Positions 59,398 to 64,000 of a stretch of DNA of 64,000 nucleotides are shown in pieces (positions within the stretch are counted from its first letter, which is position 1; each line of letters opens with the position of its first letter). Source of the stretch: Protonemura montana (lineage: Eukaryota; Arthropoda; Insecta; Plecoptera; Nemouridae); assembly GCA_947568835.1 (NCBI GenBank), contig OX387611.1, positions 62,001 through 126,000 of the forward strand, in the 5' to 3' direction. A program made the translations under genes and the position numbers. The notes beneath the pieces are model-generated. The model ran no database searches. It worked only from the letters and a program-made list of their open reading frames with translations, and had not been told where the DNA came from.

Positions 59398-59996
59398 ATG
59401 AAACTACCGACGTCACACTGGCTTACTGCGAGCGGGCTTCTGCTGATGAGAAGCCGAGCGGTGAACCAACATCTCTCTCCAATCACCCTGACATCGGGAT
59501 ATCGGACCTCTCTTCTTCTGGATGTTCGGCCGTCGTCCCCCAGCCTGGGGTTTCTTCATCAGTAGAAGAAGCTGTCCAAGATCTGCACGATCTACAGCGA
59601 GTTCAAGGTGTGGAAAATATGGAGCCAACTGAACCAGCAATGATGATTGATCCGCCAGCTGTTCACCTCCTGGTAGCTTTTTATCAGGAAAAAGTGGAGG
59701 AACAAATAGAGAAACTGAACGACGAAGAAAAGAAAAAAGAAGAAGGCAAAGGTGATTGCTTTGCAGTAGTAACAGAGGAAGCAAAAAGAGACAATGGAGA
59801 AGAGGATGCAGGACCTGACCAACTCTGCAAGGTTGATATATCAGAATGTCTCAAAGAGTCAGTACACGACTGGAAAGAAAATATTTCGGAGCACGGGAGA
59901 CGTCGTAGCGCATGGCGACGGTTCTTGCGATGCATGCGGCGTTGCGTGCCGTGCGTTGGCCAACGCAAAGGCTCGAAGGCTTATGCTTCGAACTAG
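59398..59996 (+). CDS. Duplicated terminal exon E4b of copy 6
   Basis: A second full-length E4 with the same TTCAAG acceptor and phase, preceded by the end of the E3-E4 intron (from ~59030). It is the most diverged E4: FAVVTEEAKRDNGEED, CKVDISECLKESVHDWKEN, GRRRSAWRRFLRC and KAYASN. The frame stays open over 199 codons, and it has the only polyadenylation signal downstream of copy 6. It may serve as an alternative terminal exon for E1-E2 or E3, or lie in the 3' UTR of E4a transcripts. Confidence 0.5.
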
Positions 59997-60112
59997 TGTC
60001 AGAGTGACACGGTGTCTTGAGTTAGAGGACCTAGACCTAGGGGAAAAAACATAAAAACACACATACACAACCAAACACACTGCCACTGACACTGACAAAG
60101 ACACTAACAAAA

Positions 60113-60800
60113 GACTTGAAAAAGGAGATTCTAGTCCGAAGGCCTAAAGTCAAGGTACGAATGCCCTTGGCTTTAGGTCCTTAGAGCTAGCAATCCTCCA
60201 AGCCACGACCACCTTGGCATTCAAGCAAAAACACTCTTACATGACTCACACACCTACAAACTGACTGACACCGACAAAGACATAAAAATAAGACTTGTAA
60301 AAGGAGATTCTAGTCCGAAGGTCCAAAGTCAAGGTACGAATGCCCTTGGCTTTGGGTCCTAAGGGCTAGCAATCCTCCAAGCCACGACCACCTTGGCATT
60401 CAAGCAAAAACACTCTTACATGACTCACACACCTACAAACTGACTGACACCGACAAAGACATAAAAATAAGACTTGAAAAAGGAGATTCTAGCCCGAAGG
60501 TCCAAAGTCAAGGTACGAATGCCCTTGGCTTGTGGTTCTAAGGGCTAGCAATCCTCCAAGCCACGACCATCTTGGCATTCAAGCAAAAACACTCTTACAT
60601 GACTTACATCATCTACAAACTGACTGACACCGGCACAGACATAACAACAAGACTTGAAAAAGGAGATTCTAGCCCAAAGGCCCAAAGTCAAGGTACGAAT
60701 GCCCTTGGCTTTGGGTTCTAAGGGCTAGCAATCCTCCAAGCCACGACCACCTTGGCACTCAAGCAAAAACACTCTTACATGACTCACACATCTACACGGA
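60113..60800 (+). repeat. 179-bp repeats after E4b (4 copies)
   Basis: Four copies starting near 60113, 60292, 60471 and 60651, more diverged from each other than in copies 1-5. Confidence 0.9.
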
Positions 60801-61319
60801 CAAAGACACAGACACAACAAAAACTCAGAGCGAAAGTTCCCGAGCTCAAGACACAACAGGATTAGGCCTACGGGGGAAACCTGTATAAAAAAAACGCACT
60901 ATGCCTGTCACCTCAAGGGTGGTGTGGAAGAACAGGCGGGTGAACAACTCACTAAAAGTTAGAAGATCCCGGTGTCACTCAAAACCATGGTCTATCCACG
61001 AGTGAAACTGCAAGTGTCAAACTTTGATTGGTTGTGTCATGTGGTCTGCTTGACTTGCCGACCTGGCTGTATTTTAAAAAGATTAGCAGACGATAGCTTC
61101 GGCTGGGTGCATACTTCATGGCTACCACGAGAGAAGAGGTCTCGAAATAGTGGAGGGAACATTGAGAAAACAGGAGCAACGGACAAAGAAAGACGGAGAC
61201 GAAGACCCGGCGAGATCAAGAGAGACGGCTATGTCAAGGAACTCTTGTGCAGAAGTACATTAATTTGTGTGTTTTATTGAGTTTATTATTGTACAGAACT
61301 TTGTACCTAAGATGCCCGC

Positions 61320-61325
61320 AATAAA
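61320..61325 (+). terminator. Polyadenylation signal, copy 6
   Basis: AATAAA at 61320-61325. The two upstream octamers are mutated here (TGTACAGA, TGTACCTA), so the Pumilio-like sites are lost. Confidence 0.5.
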
Positions 61326-61329
61326 TGGT

Positions 61330-62954
61330 TTCGGAATATTGATTTTAATACTAATTAAAGTAGAAAAACTGGTGAACAAAAGTAAGATTGGAAGGTTTAT
61401 TTATAATCATACACCAAACAGTGACAAGTTACGATGGATTGTGCTGGGTCTCAGTAAATCTTGATGAATACATAGTAGCTCATCTTTTAAATTCACTGTC
61501 AGACTTGAACTTCTAATCCTGGACGGTAAACTTGGATGTATCTTGCAGCTTTGTGTTCACAACAATAGAAATTGACAGCAATTGAATTGTATTTGAAACT
61601 TCAACTTCATTAGGTTATGAGACACTATTATCGCAAGGTATGTTCACTGTTCAATTCACATCCGCACAAAGCAAAAGTTCCGCATGATATTCGAACATTA
61701 ACGCGTAAATACATTCCAAGAGTTACCTTTGGAGCAATGAGCCGAACTAATAAACTATTATAATTACAAAAAAGGGTAGTGAAGTATTTAGCAAATGCCA
61801 GCCGTGATCCTACAAAGCATAGATATATTTCATAGATTCAACAAAACCTTTTTATAAAAAACTATGATAGCATAAATGCTAGCCTTTACCTTGCATGTTT
61901 ATTTTTAATAATTCTGATGTATGTAATTAGCAGTAAATGTTTAACTTTTAATATCAAATTGTATGACTTGACTACTAACTTTGGTACAAATGACAACTTT
62001 TATCTCCCTGGTATACGTCAGCTCCCTTACTAGCCCAGCTGCTTTGGCAGTACATGTTATTTCATCTTTCCTATTTGTCTCTGTGGCTGATTGGAAACGT
62101 CACTTCTCGATGAAAAAGTTCCACTCTTCATGCCTAAATTCAAATCCTGGAGGGTCAATGTTTTTTTTTATAAGTGGCGACTGGCATTGACCTTATATCC
62201 GTTGCCAAGGGGTGAAATGGTTTTTGCGTCTGTACTATTGTGACTCTTTGAGGGTGATATGAAAGCGTTTTTTTTGTAAAATATTGATAATTATAATTAA
62301 AATTTCCTGCCTAGGAAAATTGGAGCCATGTCTCACAGTTCGATTTTTATTTGATTCAAAACTTGCCTTTTACTCACCCGCAGCAGTTCGGTAATACTCT
62401 TCATGCATGCCTATAAAAGTTATTGAAGAAATTGAGCCAAAACGCTGTTATTTACGTTCGTTTTACGTGAAATAGAAATAATTTTGCAAAAAGAGTGACA
62501 GATGCATTCATTTATTTGGTTTTTTGACCACTGCAGGGTGAACGAATTCTTAAACTTATCTTTGTGGCAGTGCATTCAGGATATTCAAACGTCAAAGTCA
62601 ACGTCAATGTCAAATACTTTTCAAAATCTCTAAAACTGAAGGGAAATAAATGACAAAACTGAAATATTGTTGGTGTCTTGGCTAGCAAGATTGGCTAGCC
62701 AAGATTGTAAAAGGTATTTCACAAGTTTCACTCTTTAAGAAATATTTCAAGAAATCGTACACGGAAATCTTTTGACAGCCAACTTCGTTTGTTTTCGAAA
62801 TTGTCATCGTGGTCACTTTGGAATTCACAGAGTTTCCACAATGCAGTGACCCCGAGTGAAAAAAGCGGCAAATTTCAAACAAAATAAACGGGGGTACTGT
62901 ATGGTATTTTATTATGGTATAATAATTTGTGATACTATCAACCTGACACTTAAG
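61330..62954. other. Unique AT-rich sequence after the array
   Basis: Not repeated elsewhere in the window. No ORF with splice context or recognisable family was found. It contains a weak exon-like stretch on the minus strand (61975-62165) and a 10-bp inverted repeat CTTGGCTAGC/GCTAGCCAAG at 62677-62703. Confidence 0.6.
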
Positions 62955-63696
62955 GTTTCTTCTTTAAGAAACCACGTTTTTCAGGAAATTTGTATGAATA
63001 TTAGCATTAGTTAGTATCATAAGCATTATTTGTAGCATTTTGCATAAGATCTTCTTTAAGAAACCACGTTTTTCAGGAAATTTGTATGAATATTAGTATC
63101 ATAAGCATTATTTGTAACATTTTGCATAAGATCTTCTTTAAGAAACCACGTTTTTCAGGAAATTTGTATGAATATTACCATTAGTTAGCATCATAAGCAT
63201 TATTTGTAGCATTTTGCATAAGATCTTCTTTAAGAAACCACGTTTTTCAGGAAATTTGTATGAATATTAGTATCATAAGCATTATTTGTAACATTTTGCA
63301 TAAGATCTTCTTTAAGAAACCACGTTTTTCAGGAAATTTGTATGAATATTACCATTAGTTAGCATCATAAGCATTATTTGTAGCATTTTGCATAAGATCT
63401 TCTTTAAGAAACCACGTTTTTCAGGAAATTTGTATGAATATTAGTATCATAAGCATTATTTGTAACATTTTGCATAAGATCTTCTTTAAGAAACCACGTT
63501 TTTCAGGAAATTTGTATGAATATTACCATTAGTTAGCATCATAAGCATTATTTGTAGCATTTTGCATAAGATCTTCTTTAAGAAACCACGTTTTTCAGGA
63601 AATTTGTATGAATATTAGTATCATAAGCATTATTTGTAACATTTTGCATAAGATCTTCTTTAAGAAACCACGTTTTTCAGGAAATTTGTATGAATA
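62955..63696. repeat. 82/92-bp higher-order tandem repeat
   Basis: About eight monomers sharing TTCTTTAAGAAACCACGTTT. They start near 62959, 63052, 63134, 63226, 63308, 63400, 63482, 63574 and 63656, so the spacing alternates 92 and 82 bp. Longer monomers carry an extra CATTAGTTAG segment. The amplified unit is therefore the 174-bp dimer. No open frame. Confidence 0.95.
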
Positions 63697-63705
63697 TACA
63701 CACAC

Positions 63706-64000
63706 ACACATCGTGTGACATGTGGTCACCGTGTGTAAACCTGACACATACATCGTGTGACATGTGCTCACCGTGTGTAAACATGACACATACATCGTGT
63801 GACATGTGGTCACCGTGTGTAAACCTGACACATACATCGTGTGACATGTGCTCACCGTGTGTAAACCTGACACATACATCGTGTGACATGTGCTCACCGT
63901 GTGTAAACCTGACACACACATCGTGTGACATGTGGTCACCGTGTGTAAACCTGACACATACATCGTGTGACATGTGCTCACCGTGTGTAAACCTGACACA
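63706..64000. repeat. 42-bp minisatellite
   Basis: About seven copies of a 42-bp monomer (CATCGTGTGACATGTG..., CACCGTGTGTAAACCTGACA), running off the window end and preceded by a short (CA)n. The period is a multiple of three, so it leaves open frames that are not genes. Confidence 0.95.

Noticed and set aside
61267..61464. 65-codon plus ORF spanning the copy 6 polyadenylation site
   Set aside because: It crosses AATAAA and has no homologue in other units.
63595..63999. Repetitive 134-codon minus-strand ORF
   Set aside because: It is an artefact of a 42-bp period being divisible by three.

Overview
The window is eukaryotic nuclear DNA, most likely from an arthropod. The host gene has GT-AG introns and AATAAA polyadenylation signals. 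The mobile elements (a CsRn1/Kabuki-like Ty3/gypsy element, several LINEs, a PIF/Harbinger element with a MADF-BESS partner) are typical of arthropods, but the species cannot be fixed from sequence alone. From 1 to about 61,330 the window is a tandem array of near-identical units of about 6.3-6.6 kb (net of insertions). Each unit carries, in order: a ~114-bp satellite block, a ~410-bp spacer, a 59-bp minisatellite whose copy number changes from unit to unit, a ~700-bp upstream spacer with a perfect TGACGTCA site, one plus-strand spliced gene, and a 3' UTR containing 179-bp repeats and a polyadenylation signal. Six gene copies are present (first exons at 2609, 9068, ~20179, 26515, 35515, 56088). 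I do not recognise the protein family. || The gene reads as two alternative transcripts. Exons E1 and E2 join the terminal exon E4 (377 aa). Alternatively a separate ATG exon, E3, joins the same E4 (262 aa). E3 has no splice acceptor compatible with E2, so it looks like a second first exon with its own promoter. Copy 3 has lost the E1 start codon. Copy 6 carries a tandem duplication of E4. || Insertions interrupt the array. 13143-17676: an apparently intact Ty3/gypsy element with identical LTRs and a canonical -1 frameshift site. 30698-32710: a 5'-truncated LINE (LINE B). 39180-46845: a second LINE (LINE A) with an intact-looking PIF/Harbinger transposon (39474-42826) inside the 3' end of its ORF2. 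47330-51838: a nearly full-length two-ORF LINE (LINE C). Its ORF1 and ORF2 share one frame and are separated only by a UAG in the leaky CARYYA context. Each LINE ORF2 carries an in-frame stop, so these copies are probably dead. || Beyond 61,330 the sequence is unique DNA without a convincing gene, ending in an 82/92-bp higher-order repeat (62955-63696) and a 42-bp minisatellite (63706 to the window end). No RNA genes were seen.
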